A DNA stretch of 64,000 nucleotides, taken from contig NC_057317.1 of assembly GCF_000687475.1 (NCBI RefSeq), forward strand, positions 3,162,001 to 3,226,000, given 5' to 3'. Below the pieces are notes generated by a model that was not told the DNA's origin, made no database searches, and saw only the letters and a program-made list of their open reading frames with translations. Source of the stretch: Ustilaginoidea virens. Lineage: Eukaryota; Ascomycota; Sordariomycetes; Hypocreales; Clavicipitaceae. Positions within the stretch are counted from its first letter, which is position 1; each line of letters begins with the position of its first letter. The position numbers and the translations under genes are program-made. Shown piece after piece: positions 9,692-22,019 of this stretch.

Positions 9692-11767
9692 ATGTCCCCG
9701 GTTTAAAAAAAAAAAAATAAATAAAAAGTTGGATGCCAGCTCATAAGCAAGCGAGGTAGCTGTCGCGTTTACGCGTAGGGTAGTCGATGGGCCGACCCGA
9801 CTCGACAAGGAAAATGGTGGTCGACATGCCGTGCATGTGCTGCACGTACGCACCACCAACCACGGTCGTTTCTTTTGCAACCAACTGTGAGCGGCACCGA
9901 CAATGCCGAAGCTCCTCTTCATTCAAGATGAACCTCCGGCTTCATGGCCCCAATGACGTTGATCAATCCCAGTCTGTCGTCGCGGCCCGCCCAGCTTCGG
10001 GCCCCATATCGTCGCAACCAGGTTACTCCGAGCGGAGGGAGAACCGAGCAACTCGGCACAAAATCAACAGCTCGGGGAAGCAATCAGCCGCTCGCCAAGG
10101 AGGACGCCGTCTTTGCACACGTGGCGATTCGCCTGCAGCGCCCTATGGAGCCGACGTGTTTTCAAACGTCGCAAAAACGTATTTTAGCAGCAGGAGAAGG
10201 TGGTTGAAGCTGGGGTTCACCCAAAAGGGGGGGGGGGGGAGGGGGGCCACAGTGCGTCCTCTGATTCCATTATCCAACAGGCAACCAACCGGTGCAGTGC
10301 AGCCCTGTCATTGACGGCTCCTCGCCCACGTGTACACAGTGCATGCACATTGTCTGGTCAGCTGGCCGGCACGTGCCAAACGAGGCGACAGCAGCCAGAC
10401 AATGCAAAAGAAGAAGAGGGAAGAAAAAAGACGGAAAACGCAAAATAACCAGATTGGTGTAAAAAAAGATAATAATAATAATCAATTACTTAATTAAAAA
10501 AGAAAAAAAGAGAGAACCTACAAAGCGAAGCGCATGGAAAAAAGCAGATTGCGGCTGCAACGTGCAACGTGCAACGTGCAGACTTGCAGGCAAAAGGAGC
10601 CGCCTCCCTTGCGTCCGGCCATGGCTTGCTCCCCTGCGTAAAGGCCGCCGTCGTCATTGTTTGCCCGTTGCATCGCCTCCCGCAATCTGCATCTGCATGC
10701 AGCCCATACTACTCCGTATATATTATCATACATATTATCCCTCCTTGAATATATTTTGCATGCGAGTATACTCTCGCAGTCCAATGCCAGGGATCGGCCG
10801 CCCCCTCCCTTCCTTCACCCCCTTCATCTTGCAACCCCCCTCCCCAAGAAAATGACAAGTCTGGGGCGCAACCCGGTCGGCATGACGAGGGATTGCCTTT
10901 TTCGGGCGTCACTTCTGCATTTTGACGTCGGGCAGGCCATGGCGACCTAACAGGCCGTCAATGTCCAGCCTGCATTGCCCCCCCCTGCATGCAAAGCAGT
11001 GGCTTGTCAAGTCTTGGGTCCTTCGTCCTCTTGGTCACCACCAAGCATCGACAAACTACGGACTAACGGACTATGTCTCCGGTTGAATGCACATCAACAT
11101 CAAAAGAAGCGGCTCCGTGTACAAGTCGCACGCACACTGCATTGACTCTCGCTATGGATTCTTCCTATCCGCTGCCGCCTTCTCCTCGCTTCTCGACGGG
11201 CGGCGAAGTCTGGCAATAGCCGACATGGATGGTTGCTTTGAAGAGCTTCTTTGCCGCTGTGCCCAAGACTTGGAATTTCCCAATGCGTACCGTACCGTAC
11301 CCAATGGTATTTACTGTAGCCAAAGACAGTCAAACGCCACACTGGAAGCAGTAATTCCCTCCTCTCAGGCTGTACTCCATAAAATCGTGTCCAAACATCT
11401 CAAGTCTTGCCACAACTCGCGTAACACAGAGGCCGTCGCAGGTGCCGCTCAGCGACAGCAACTTGAAAAGTTCGACAAACTGTGAGCAATGCAAATGTCC
11501 TGAAAGAAAAAAAAAATAAGAACAAAAGCAACACACAGACACAAAGACATGACGCCGCAGCAGAAAGATCTGCCATTGAGGACGTGGGCCGATCGTAGTC
11601 CTGGAAAGCAGTCTCAAGCCAAGATTTAAACCAAAACTTTACCACAAGAAAAAAAAAAAAAAAAGTAAAAAAAAAAGTCAGTCCGCAGAGAATAATCCGG
11701 GAGGGCTGACAAGTTTCATACAAATGGGGAGAGCAGATGGCGATCCCGTCATCTAGGATTCCGGCCA
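9692..11767. other. Intergenic region, about 2.1 kb, E2 to gluconokinase
   Basis: No convincing gene. An A-rich stretch with two overlapping AATAAA-like words (9712-9727) just past the E2 stop is a likely polyadenylation signal. There is a G-run near 10228-10243, three AACGTGC copies near 10559-10579, one TACTCCGTA (10710), and poly-A/T runs near 11504 and 11650. Confidence 0.65.
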
Positions 11768-12542
11768 TCAAACGGCAGCAAGGATGGCCTTGACTTTTTC
11801 AAGAGCATCCCGTTGGACATGTTCGATATCCTGGGAGGCGTCGATGATGATGGCGTCGGTCTCGTCCTTTTGTGGGAGCTCGAGAATCTCAAACTGACTC
11901 TTTACCATGCTGGCGCCCATGAAGTGGCCCTTGCGCTCCGCGACACGCTTCACCAACACCTCTTCGGGAGCGTCAAGGAACAAGACGTGGACCGAAATTG
12001 AGCGATTGTAGTAGGCAGCGACTCTTAGTACGTCTCTGTACTTGAGCTTGAGGGCCGAGCAGGTCATGACCACCATATCCGCGCCGTCGCCGATTCGACT
12101 ATTGCATTGTTTGCGCAACTCGGTAAGCCAGTCCCAGCGGTCGGCATCGGTAAGCGGAGTTTTCGCGCTCATCTTGTCGATATTTGCCTGGGGATGATAC
12201 TGTACAGCGCAGACCGGGGGGGTTGGTGAGTGCGCGCGTCAGTCAGGACTCAGGACTCGGTTCAGCCAGGATGCGCCGTGTACGCCGGATTGGGGCCAAG
12301 ACAAGATACGAGCGGGAGAAGCCGGGTCAACATACAGAATCTCCTTCAACATATGGCATTTGAAGCGCATTGGCCAGGTACTGGGCCACTGTTGTCTTGC
12401 CGCATCCTGTAGGGCCCGTAAGCAACCACAGATGGCGCCGACTTTGATGGTAACGGTGCACGCGGCCAGCCCCGGTGCCGGGAGTAGAAATCGAAGGCTT
12501 CTTCCCTTGGCTGGAGGACTCTGATGTGGTGCGACACTGCAT
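11768..12542 (-). CDS. Gluconokinase (gluconate kinase, EC 2.7.1.12)
   Basis: Exons 12542-12336 and 12199-11768; 212 residues, a normal size for this family. It phosphorylates D-gluconate to 6-phosphogluconate, feeding the pentose phosphate pathway. The P-loop is GPTGCGKT (about 43-50), followed by LPYVEGD-type strand, the YHPQANIDKM substrate loop and LTDADRWDWL, all gluconokinase hallmarks. The later VMTCSALKLKYRDVLR and FLDAPEEVLVKRVAERKGHFM elements also fit. The 136-nt intron (12335-12200) opens GTATGT and ends TACAG and falls exactly between the GD-S and YHP of the substrate motif. The ATG at 12542 is chosen because the upstream open frame is only microsatellite-encoded; the first ~33 residues are not conserved, so the start is less certain. 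Confidence 0.87.
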
Positions 12543-12560
12543 CTTGTATCCTTCTCTCTC

Positions 12561-12620
12561 TCTGTATCTCTGTCTCTGTCTCTGTCTCTGTCTCTGTCTC
12601 TGTCTCTGTCTCTGTCTCTG

Positions 12621-12652
<32 letters not shown>

Positions 12653-12676
12653 GCAGCAGCAGCAGCAGCAGCAGCA
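12561..12676. repeat. Compound microsatellite (CTGTCT)n-(CT)n-(GCA)8 in gluconokinase 5' leader
   Basis: About twelve CTGTCT copies, then a CT run, then eight GCA triplets. The array begins about 20-25 bp upstream of the gluconokinase start and, on the transcript strand, reads as AGACAG repeats that create an artificial Arg/Asp/Gln open frame. Confidence 0.92.
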
Positions 12677-15600
12677 GGTTACTGACAAGAGGCCCCGGGA
12701 AGGCAGACAAGCTGCCGCTGGAGAAGCTGGAAGGGGGGCGGGAAGTGCAAGATGTCAAACTATTTGGTTTATTTGTCTATTTGGGCAAGACGTACGGAGT
12801 ACCGTGTAGATAAGAAGGAGCGAGGAAACTTGTGACCCGGAGAAGGAGAGAGAAAGCAGAGGATGGCGCCAAGGCCAGCTTATAACAGCAAGCTGGCACC
12901 AGGGCAAAACCCGCCCTCCAACAAATTGACAATTGACGACGGCGCAGTCACTCGGGAAGTCTGTGTGGAACAGGAGGAACAAGGGGCCAGGTCATTCTGC
13001 CATTACCCGTATTAGCGCCGAGGGCAGAGCGGCAGCACCAGACTGCTTAGCACTCGGTAGTCCGTACTCCGTACTGCTTTGCTTGATACGTCTGGTAGCT
13101 TGATTCGGTCGATTGACAAGGCACAGCCCGACAGATGGACGCAGGTGACAGACACCGTGACACCATGGCGGTGCGTGGTCGACGTCGAGGAGAAGCCTGC
13201 GAAAAATGAACAGAAGGTGAAGGGGGGGGGGGGGGGGGGGGGGGAAGGGGGAAGAAGAAGGGAGCAAGAGAAAGGAGAAGAAAAGTCTGGTGAAACAAGA
13301 CGAGATGCCGGGGCTGTTCTGCTGTTCTGGGCCACCGGCGTCATGTACGGAGCAAGTTGATTGATTGCATGGCAATGGGAGTTGAGAGTTCAGTGTTCAC
13401 ATTCGCCTGTCGCCTGTCGCCAGACTGGACCGAGCAAGCTGGGGGGGGGGCCACTGGCTGGTGAGCTGCATATTGAACACATTGACTTGGGCAGGCACAC
13501 AGGTGACAGAGAGTAGCTGGAGAGGGGCGCAGGGGCGGAGGGGCAGAGGGGCAGAGGGGAAGAGGGGCAAAGCTGGTCTGGTCGGGTACTCCGCAGTACG
13601 TACAATTGTATTGACGGATGGGCCGGAGAAGGGAAGTCTACGGAGAGGTACCTACATGTAATGTAGCATGTGGTGCTGGGTCTGGCTGGACCTTGCTAAC
13701 CAAGCAGTCAGTTGACATGAAGGTTTTTGGCTTTTAAAGTTTAGCGATTCTCCTCTGGGTGCAACGACTTGGGATGAGCCTGGCTGGTAACAGACCCCCC
13801 CCCCTTTTTTTTTTCTTTCCCCCCCCCCCCCCCCCCATCCATGGTCTGGTATCTTCAGGGTCAGCCATAGTGTCGAGGGGAAGGGGGGGGAGTTTTCCCT
13901 CCCTCCCGCTGCATCAATCTGTTTCCGTCATCCTTACCTGCCCCACCCCATGCATGCCCTGGGTTTGTGCAAAGGCCTGGCTGTCGACCACTATCCCTCT
14001 CGATGAGTGCGTTGCTCGCTGCTGACGTTTGTTGCGCTGGCCCAGGTTCATCTCGAATGCGAAAAAAAAAATTAAAAATAAAAATAAAAATAAAAAAAGT
14101 AAAAAAAGAAATGAACAACTCGACCCACTCTGCCCACTCTGCCAAGCCGGGCCAGACTGCGACTGGTCCGTGAGACATCAGGATCAGGTGCAATCAACAG
14201 CAGATCGACCCAATGGTTTCACAAGGCTGGCGAGTCCGTCGCCTGGGTTGCCATCTCTCCTCCAATGTTCGACAATGCCGCCGCAGGGGCACGGAGAGTC
14301 TCGGATCCCCGGCCATTGGAACGACACCTCGCCTGTTTTTCATTTCTCTGCGTGTATCTCGGAAAACCAAAATGGAGAAAGGAAAAAAAAAAAACGGAGA
14401 GTGAGTGAGTGAGGGAGAGAAAGAGAGAGAGAAAGAGAGAGAGACAGAGACAGAGGGAGAACACGACGCCTTGTGCGCACAGAGTGAGCACTCGACTGCT
14501 ACCTGTTATTGAATCCCTAGGTAGGTACCTACCTAATGCAGGTCGGATACATCCATCAGTCCAGGAATCCCGGCCGGAACTTGTTGAAAGCCTGGTGGAG
14601 CTCCAGCCTGGTTCATGTTGCTTGCCAGACCGGAAGACTTCCCCGGGGAGGCGCCAGAGTGACCTTTTGTCTTGGTTTCGGACCGCGGGGTTGCAGACAT
14701 TGACCGTTGTGCAGCTCGTTTCTATCTAGACCCCCAGTGCCAGCAGAATTCCTTTCCAGGATAGCGATACCACTCTGCGAATCGAGAGCCGAGGACCTTT
14801 TATCGCCCTATGCCTCTCCTCCCGAACCCAAGTTTGCCTCGGAAGGATACCTAGGTACCTAGGCAGGCATCTAGGCAATCCTCGGAAATGAATACCTTGC
14901 GGATGGGCATCTGAGTGAACCCTCAGCGGTGATGAATTTCAGCCCTGGGACCCCGGACAAGTTGATAATGCACGCCGCCGGTTACTGCTCCGTCTCCCGA
15001 GTTACTTTTCTGGCGGGCTGAATTAGTAAAACCCGCCGACACACCCTTGTCAATCAAAAGGAGGTATGTACGAGCGTTGCTTCTAGCTGCTCAATAGCAG
15101 TTACTCCATGGCCGGATTCGTAAAAGCTTGCTTGCATCGAAATGAAATTTTCAGCCCCGAGTTGGCAGACGGGGGAAGAAAACCAAGGCGCGACACGGCA
15201 AGAGGTCAAAATCCGCACACCAACGAGCGGACCATTAGCCATCGGCAATCCACGCCTCGTGCGAGCAAACGCCGATTCACCGGCCGCTAACCACTGCCTT
15301 CCGCCAAGCTTCCACGTGGGAGGGTCTAGTTCACTCCTCTGCACCTAGGTAGGCACCTACCTACCTACCTAAGACGCCTAGGATAGGTACCTGCAGGTAC
15401 CTATGTGCTCATGTCTTTACTGCCAGTAAATTCATTCCCTGTCAGGTATTGACATTGAGCCTTGATATTTTGCATCACCGGTTACTACATATTGACGCCC
15501 AGCCTGTATACCAAGCGGTGCTTGGAGGGCTGACAGCCCGACACACATGCCGCGTCCCGGCTCCATCAGCCCTCGTTGTACATTCTGTACTATGAAGAGC

Positions 15601-17409
15601 ACCACGTGTCTGGTTTCTGTTGTCGATAATGTTCCTAAACGACGTGCAGTCATAGGACAGCGGATTCTCACGCCTGACAACTGCAACAGAATCACAGCCG
15701 AGCTGCGAGTGCCTCTCGTGCCAACTCCCGTCACCACCGACTTGGCTCAACTACCTACCTACCTACCTTACCTAGGCCATCCAGTGGTAGCACCGCCTGC
15801 TTTTGCAGATATTGAGTGTGATAGATGAGCCATCACCATCAACCGTCTCATGGACATGTGTCGCTTGGCTTTGCCAAGACAGTATCTAGTCAATACGGAG
15901 TGCATATGCCAGCTTATCTCGCGGTGCGACATGGTGGACGAAATACAGTCGTTTAGCCTACACGGCATCATTTTCGAGTCCACAACAGCTGTGGACGCTC
16001 ACATGGTGTGCGAATAATATCATAGAGGATCCAAATCGCAACGTGTTGCAGAAAAGAGCGACGAAACGGAGTGATTCGCATGGAGCTTTCAGACGCCGCG
16101 TGTGTCCGTCTAACCAGCTCAGAACGGGAGTTCAAGTCAGCAAATTGAGCCTCCATGAGCCGAAACGGTGCCTTTGGAATTCTCGAGGAGTTGGTTTTCA
16201 TCATCAGTCCTAGTCCTGGTCATTCACATGACAGTACTTTGCGCTTAGCCAGAGACCCTTCCTACGTGCGAGGCTACGTGCGAGGGCAACTATCCATCTC
16301 CGCCCCGCGAGATACACCTCTGAGCCCATAGCCTTGACTATCAGCGGACAGCAGGCTGCATGCTCTCCTCACGACGTTTCGAAATTTGATCGTGCTGATG
16401 TAGAACATGGGAAATGTGTGAGCTGACACTTCCGCTTCGCAAAGGTGGCGTTTCCCGTTCCTCGATCTAACCGGACGGAGTCGTTTATCCGATGCCAACT
16501 GGGTTCGTGGCCTGTGATGGCATTTCCTGTTGTTCACACGAGACATGCGCGCGAGTCAAGCGACGCGGCTGGTGCAAAACTTTGGTGTTTGTGCGTTGGA
16601 TAGCAGTGGTGCCTGTGCTGCCTTCGGAGATGCGGGAAGAGCTGCAGACATGTCTACAGAAACGGCAGCTGGGCAGGGACATTCCCTTCCGTGTTGGCCG
16701 TATGTCATCATCCTGGGACAAGGACAGTGTTTGACATGCATTTGAGACTGAACCCAGCCCCAAGGTGTGGAGGCACCGGTAACTGGTCTGCTGCCCAGTC
16801 TGCCACAGTTTGATGCGGAGCGCAGTCAACCGCTTGGCGTTTGCAGTGTTGTCAGAACGCTCCGAGGTGGGATGGATGTTCAGCTGTGGGCGGATTGCCT
16901 GAAACCGCACGGAAGGCAAGGTCGTGTTTGGTTACCAAGGACTTGGTTCGCGACTTGGAGAGAGACATCGCGCGAGAAAATGTGCATCGACAGGGCTGCT
17001 TCGAGGAGGCGAGTTGAGGTTGGACGACGGGCATTCCTTTGAGCTTGTGCTGTGCTGCTCTTCTCTCTCGCGGGGAGTAGACATGGAGGGTGTCGATGGG
17101 AAGCGCAGAGGGACCTGTTCAAGGGCCTTTGCCATTACTCGGCTCCAGATGGGTAACACAAGAGAGGACGCGATTAGTAGCCGGGTGATATACGGCGGAC
17201 GTTGCGGGGACCTCCGAGACTGCGGAGTGAAACGAGAAAGGAATAATGAGTCAAGTTGTAGACCGTAATGGACAAGACGGAGCATCAACGTCGTGCGTAA
17301 CCTTATCTATCATATAGGTGGACCCATATTTGGACGGACTCGAGGAGTCACATCCGGGATGACATAAGACGGCGAGGCCGCATACTTCAGCCCTCGACGA
17401 AAAGTCGGA

Positions 17410-18110
17410 CAGTCAAGCGAACTTGAACCTCCTCTTTTTCTTTTTTACTTTTTGTCGGTAGATAGATGACAGCGTCACCCTTTCAAGATTGGAAAAACGC
17501 GATTGTGTTTGCATATAATGGTCGCGAGATAAGACTTTGTAGCGGACCCACTTTTTGCTAGATACCTTGGGCACCTCCTTGGCAACAGGTCCAGCCGCCA
17601 AACCTTTTATCATTAAAATCCTTATACTAAGAATTCTGGCATTTCTAACGGAGCCAATAGGGGACATTTTAAGCGTTAATGCTATAGAGGACACATTTTG
17701 TTTATCTGCCTTAAATACTGCTCACTTGAGCAGCTTATTAATAGAGGTATAATAAGGCCTATTTTCAAGCCTACAGCCAAATGCGGCTACGGGTGCGATG
17801 GGTGCGATGGGTGCGATGAGTGCGAAATAGCTCTATATAAATCAGGGATGGCTAGTACTTATGTTATCATACTATTTCTTTGTCTACTGATGTATTCCTC
17901 ATTATACGGTTTTCTATTGCTCTAGCAGTGTCACTCACAATTTCCTATGCTCATAAGATGCATGCGCAAATCTTCCTCTGAAGGGTTTTTTCCTTCTTCT
18001 TATAAAAGAATTTCTCTGCTCCTTCTTCTTTTAATGTCATCTATGCTATGGAGCGTTATATATAGAGGCACAATTTGCCCTTGTTATTAGAAGGTAGTAA
18101 TCAAGGTTGC
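17410..18110. other. AT-rich island, possible RIP-degraded repeat relic
   Basis: Composition shifts to A/T with many TA steps and words such as TATATAAATC and TTATATATAGAG, unlike flanking GC-rich intergenic sequence. It includes a 9-bp tandem repeat. A minus-strand frame of 93 codons (17694-17413) ends in a Lys/Arg run and has no recognised family. A decayed transposon is an inference from composition only. Confidence 0.35.
17791..17817. repeat. Tandem repeat, 3 x GGGTGCGAT
   Basis: Three perfect 9-bp copies followed by one degenerate copy, inside the AT-rich island. Confidence 0.85.
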
Positions 18111-19549
18111 TCTTCGCCTGCTCGCAGTCCTTTCCGGCTGCTTACAAAAGCAAAGCGTCAGGTGACCTCGTGATTAGCACGTGTTTTCCTTCCCCACTCC
18201 TAGGTCATCATCAGTGTGACGCGACTGAACGCCACTCTTTGCGCTAATCGGGGAAGAGCTTTATTTTGTGAAACGATGGACACGATGCTAGAGCGTCTCG
18301 ATGCGTGCGAAACGAACACTGCAGAACAACATAAAACGAAGAGAGGGAGACACGACAGAGGAGCGAATAATCTGGAAGTGAACGACAAAAGGAGTCCAGG
18401 TGGCAGCCAGGGCACGACAACGAGACAAGTCAGTACGGAGTAGCCAGGCGGCGAACAGCAGATACTGTGGGGGACCCCCCTTCCCCCTTATATTTTATGA
18501 GGGAGTCCAGTAGCGCAAGCAAGTGGCAGTCAGCGGCGCTTATTTTCTCAAGCAACCTTTACCCAAAGTCCGCAGGCTCAAAGCATTGATTGTATTGATA
18601 CTACACATACCATATTCTGTTCCAGGCCCGGTGTCAGAGGGCTTCTCTGTGAGCGAGCGGAGCAGTAAGACCCAAGATTCGCGGTGGCAATATAATCGAT
18701 GCATTCGGTTACTTTATACAGCGGGGAGAAGAACTGGAAGTCAATTGAATCAAAAGGAACCAGCCAGACGAACCCCGCGGCGGGGTAGCAGTGTAAATGA
18801 AACATTGAGGCAACCAGATACAACAGATACAGCGGAGTACTCCCTACTAGTCTCTTGTAGCCTTTTTTATTCTTATTTTTTTTCCCCCTTCCTCTTTCTT
18901 TGTTTTCTTGTCCCCCGCACCTGAGGACCGGCCTGGCTTCCTCCTGCCAAACTCGACACGCAGAGGATCCGCAGCAGCTTGCTTCTCAAAGACAAGAAGA
19001 GCACAATTGGCCCGACTATTATCACATTTTAGCTTCCAGTCTCTTCCTCAACGTTTGTGTGCAAACTGTAAACTGCAAACTGCGGATCGGGAAAAGCGCC
19101 CAGTTTACGAGACGCGCTAGCCACGATAGGCATCTGGAGTCCTGAGAGCGGCAAGACTTGTGCCGATCAAGCCGCTGCCCTTGCTTCAGGTCTGGTGCCT
19201 GAGCCTCCCCCCCCCCCTCGCCCCCCGCCTTCAGAGGCTGTCCTGCTCCATGATGGCCCCGAACAGCCTATCAGAGCTCCCCGACTTCTCCATCGCGGCA
19301 ACCAGGCAACCAGACGTTTGGGGACTTTTGGTTTGCCGGCGAGAAAGCGCCTGGCCTGGTCGGTCAGCTTGGCCCAGTGCCTTCCCCAAACAACAACGGG
19401 GGAACGCAATTCACCACCACAGGCAAGCTAAGTTCGGAGTAACTAATGTACATTGATATGTAGCAGTTGCAACTTGCTGCCAGCACGCACGGCGTCCGGT
19501 TGACAGCAACGCTCCCAGCCTACTGTCTGGTACTTCCTTCCAGCTCCTC

Positions 19550-22019
19550 ATGACCCTCGCGTCGGCCGCACGCTTCTCGCTCCTTCGAAGGCCATCTTCT
19601 CCGAGACCAATTACCTTCAGGACCTCAGTTACCCGTCATCGTCATCGACATCCTGTACATCGTCCCCTTCCTACTTCCACTCTTGCCTGCCGTACCTTCG
19701 GGTCATTCACCTCTCCAGTTCCATCCTCCGCCATGGCGTCCATAGATGTCAAGCACTTCCTGGCCGATCAGCCGCCTACCGTCGTCAGGCTGGAGATTGA
19801 GAAGCACTTCGAGGCATTGAATGACAAGCAAAAACGCTACGCGCACTTCGTCAGCAAGTAGGTTTCAAGCCTCAGCTCGCTCGCCGTGCTCGGACGATGA
19901 CATGCCCGATTAACTTGACACACAAAAAAAAAAAAAAAAAAAAAAAATAAACAGAGCATGCTTTGCTGGCACGAGAATTGTCCTCCGACAGATTTCCCCC
20001 GAGTCCGAGCCCATTTACGACTTGATTATTTCCCTACACAACAGCTGTCGTGGCGACTGGGAAGCATTGGCCAAACAGGCCAACGTTGAGCAGTCGGAGC
20101 TGACCAGCTTCCTCGAGTATGCTGCCATGTTCTTTGGAAACAACGGAAATTACAAAAGCTTTGGAGATTCCAAGTTTCTCCCCAGATGCAGCGAGAAATC
20201 TGTCGCAGCCCTTGCCGCCACGTCCCCAGAAGCTGCCAAGTTCTATGAAGCCACAAACGGCGCCATCTTCAGTCATGAAAAGCCCGGTCTGCTGCATCTT
20301 GGCTTCACCGATGCAGGCCATATGACCACCTACTACCCCGATTCTCCCGCCATCACCAAAGACGAGATAGAGAGTGTCTCGACTTGGATGGAGCAGAAAG
20401 GATTGCTGCCCGAAAACAACAGACTGCGCAAGAATCCCGATGGCTCATTCGACATCCTTATTGCTTCTGCAGTCACCAGCATTCCGTCCGAGGGCGGCGA
20501 TATCGGCAAAGACACCGAGTTCACTGTCGGGAATGGGCTTCTCAAAGGCAAAACAATTCGACTCGTCTTTGGGGACTATACCAACGAGATGAATAATATC
20601 ACGGCCTATATGAAGCAAGCTGCTGACAATGCTGACAATGACACGCAAAGGTCCATGCATCTTAATTACAGCAGATCCTTCGAGACCGGCTCCCTCGAGG
20701 CTTTCAAAGATGCCCAGAGAGATTGGATCAAGGATAAGGGCCCCACTGTAGAGTGCAACATTGGTTTCGTTGAGACCTACCGCGACCCTGCCGGCATCCG
20801 CGGCGAGTGGGAAGGCTTCGCTTCCATGGTCAACCGAGAACGTACCCGTGCCTTTGGCGAGCTTGTGTCGGCTGCTCCTACACTTCTGCCCCTCCTTCCT
20901 TGGGATAAGCAGTTTGAAAAGGACAAGTTCCTGTCCCCTGACTTTACGTCTCTCGAGGTCTTGACTTTTGCCGGGTCTGGCATACCCGCTGGCATCAACA
21001 TTCCCAACTACGACGATATCCGCCAGACAGAAGGTTTCAAGAACGTTTCCTTGGGCAACGTTGTCAGCGCAAAGGCCCCCAACGAGAAAATCCCCTTCAT
21101 CCGTCAAGAGGACTTGGATATCTACCAAAAGTACCGCGATGATGCTTTCGAGGTTCAAGTTGGTCTTCATGAACTGACAGGTAAGTGCTGCGTGCTGGTT
21201 GTTTCATAGGCATAGGCCCCTTGACTAACCTTGCCAACCCTCAAAGGCCACGGCTGTGGGAAGCTACTCCAAGAAACCTCCCCTGGAGTATTCAACTTTG
21301 ACAAAGAGAACCCTCCAGTGAGCCCCCTGACTCAGAAGCCCATCACTACTTGGTACAAACCTGGCCAGACCTGGTCATCCGTCTTTGGTAGCATTGCTGC
21401 TTCATATGAGGAGTGTCGTGCCGAGCTTGTCGCCATGTACCTTAGCTGCGAGTTTCCTGTCCTCAAGATCTTCGGCTTTGGTGACGGTACCTTGGATATC
21501 GATGGCCAGGCTGGCGACGTTTTGTACGCGTCCTACCTCTCCATGGCCCGCGCCGGTCTCGCCTCTATCGAGCTTTGGGATCCAAAGAGCCAGAAGTGGG
21601 GACAGGCTCACAGCCAAGCCCGTTTCTCTATCCTCAAGTGCTTCCTGGACGCAGGCGACGACTTCTGCAAGCTCCACTACACAAAGGACGATCTCTCCGA
21701 TCTAACCATTCACCTTGATCGGTCCAAGATTCTAACTACTGGTCGCAATGCCGTGGCTGACTACCTTCGGAAAATTCACATCTACAAGTCTACGGCCGAC
21801 GTTGAGACGGGCACAAAGTTTTACACCGACATGACAACAGTCGGCCTAGATTTCTGGGGTACCAAGGTTCGCAATGTTGTCCTTGACAAGAAGCAACCGC
21901 GCAAGGTGTTTGTTCAGGCAAACACCACCTTGGACGAGGCTACTGGAAAGGTGTCTATCAAGCACTATGACGCCAGCCTTGTTGGCATAATCCAAAGCTG
22001 GGCAGACAGAAGCTTGTGA
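19550..22019 (+). CDS. dpp3: Dipeptidyl peptidase III (zinc metallopeptidase, family M49)
   Basis: Exons 19550-19857 (or from 19733), 19955-21180 and 21247-22019; 768 residues from the first ATG, 707 from ATG 19733, the latter matching yeast Dpp3 (711). It removes dipeptides from the N-terminus of short peptides, normally in the cytosol. The M49 zinc motif is HELTGH (508-513 in the long form; consensus HEXXGH), created across intron 2, with EECRAE from residue 566 supplying the third ligand. The 61-residue upstream extension has many Arg/Ser/Thr/His and no Asp or Glu, like a mitochondrial presequence; both ATGs share the frame, so dual targeting is possible. Intron 1 (97 nt) holds an A24 run; intron 2 is 66 nt. 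Identity very sure; which start dominates is not. Confidence 0.93.
19924..19947. repeat. A24 homopolymer in dpp3 intron 1
   Basis: Uninterrupted adenine run just before the AACAG acceptor, replacing the usual pyrimidine tract. Confidence 0.9.

Larger units (their letters stand above)
12677..19549. other. Gene-poor region, about 6.9 kb
   Basis: No reading frame here resembles a protein I recognise, and none keeps a plausible coding pattern. Contents: TACGGAGTA-type motifs (12793, 13065, 18434), long homopolymers (G at ~13220-13243, C/T at ~13795-13837), purine-rich tracts (~13520-13580, ~14400-14455), several TACCTA/TAGGTA clusters (14518-14534, 14848-14877, 15347-15405, 15752-15774), and an AT-rich island at about 17410-18110. 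Confidence 0.6.

Noticed and set aside
8936..9922. 328-codon open frame antisense to the E2 catalytic domain
   Set aside because: His/Asp/Val-rich shadow of a strongly conserved sense protein.
12327..12758. Arg/Gln/Asp repeat-rich N-terminus of gluconokinase
   Set aside because: Encoded by the CTGTCT microsatellite; the kinase is complete from the ATG at 12542.
16485..17288. Several overlapping 80-144-codon frames on both strands
   Set aside because: No family, no consistent splice structure, and comparable frames on both strands, as expected of noncoding GC-rich DNA.
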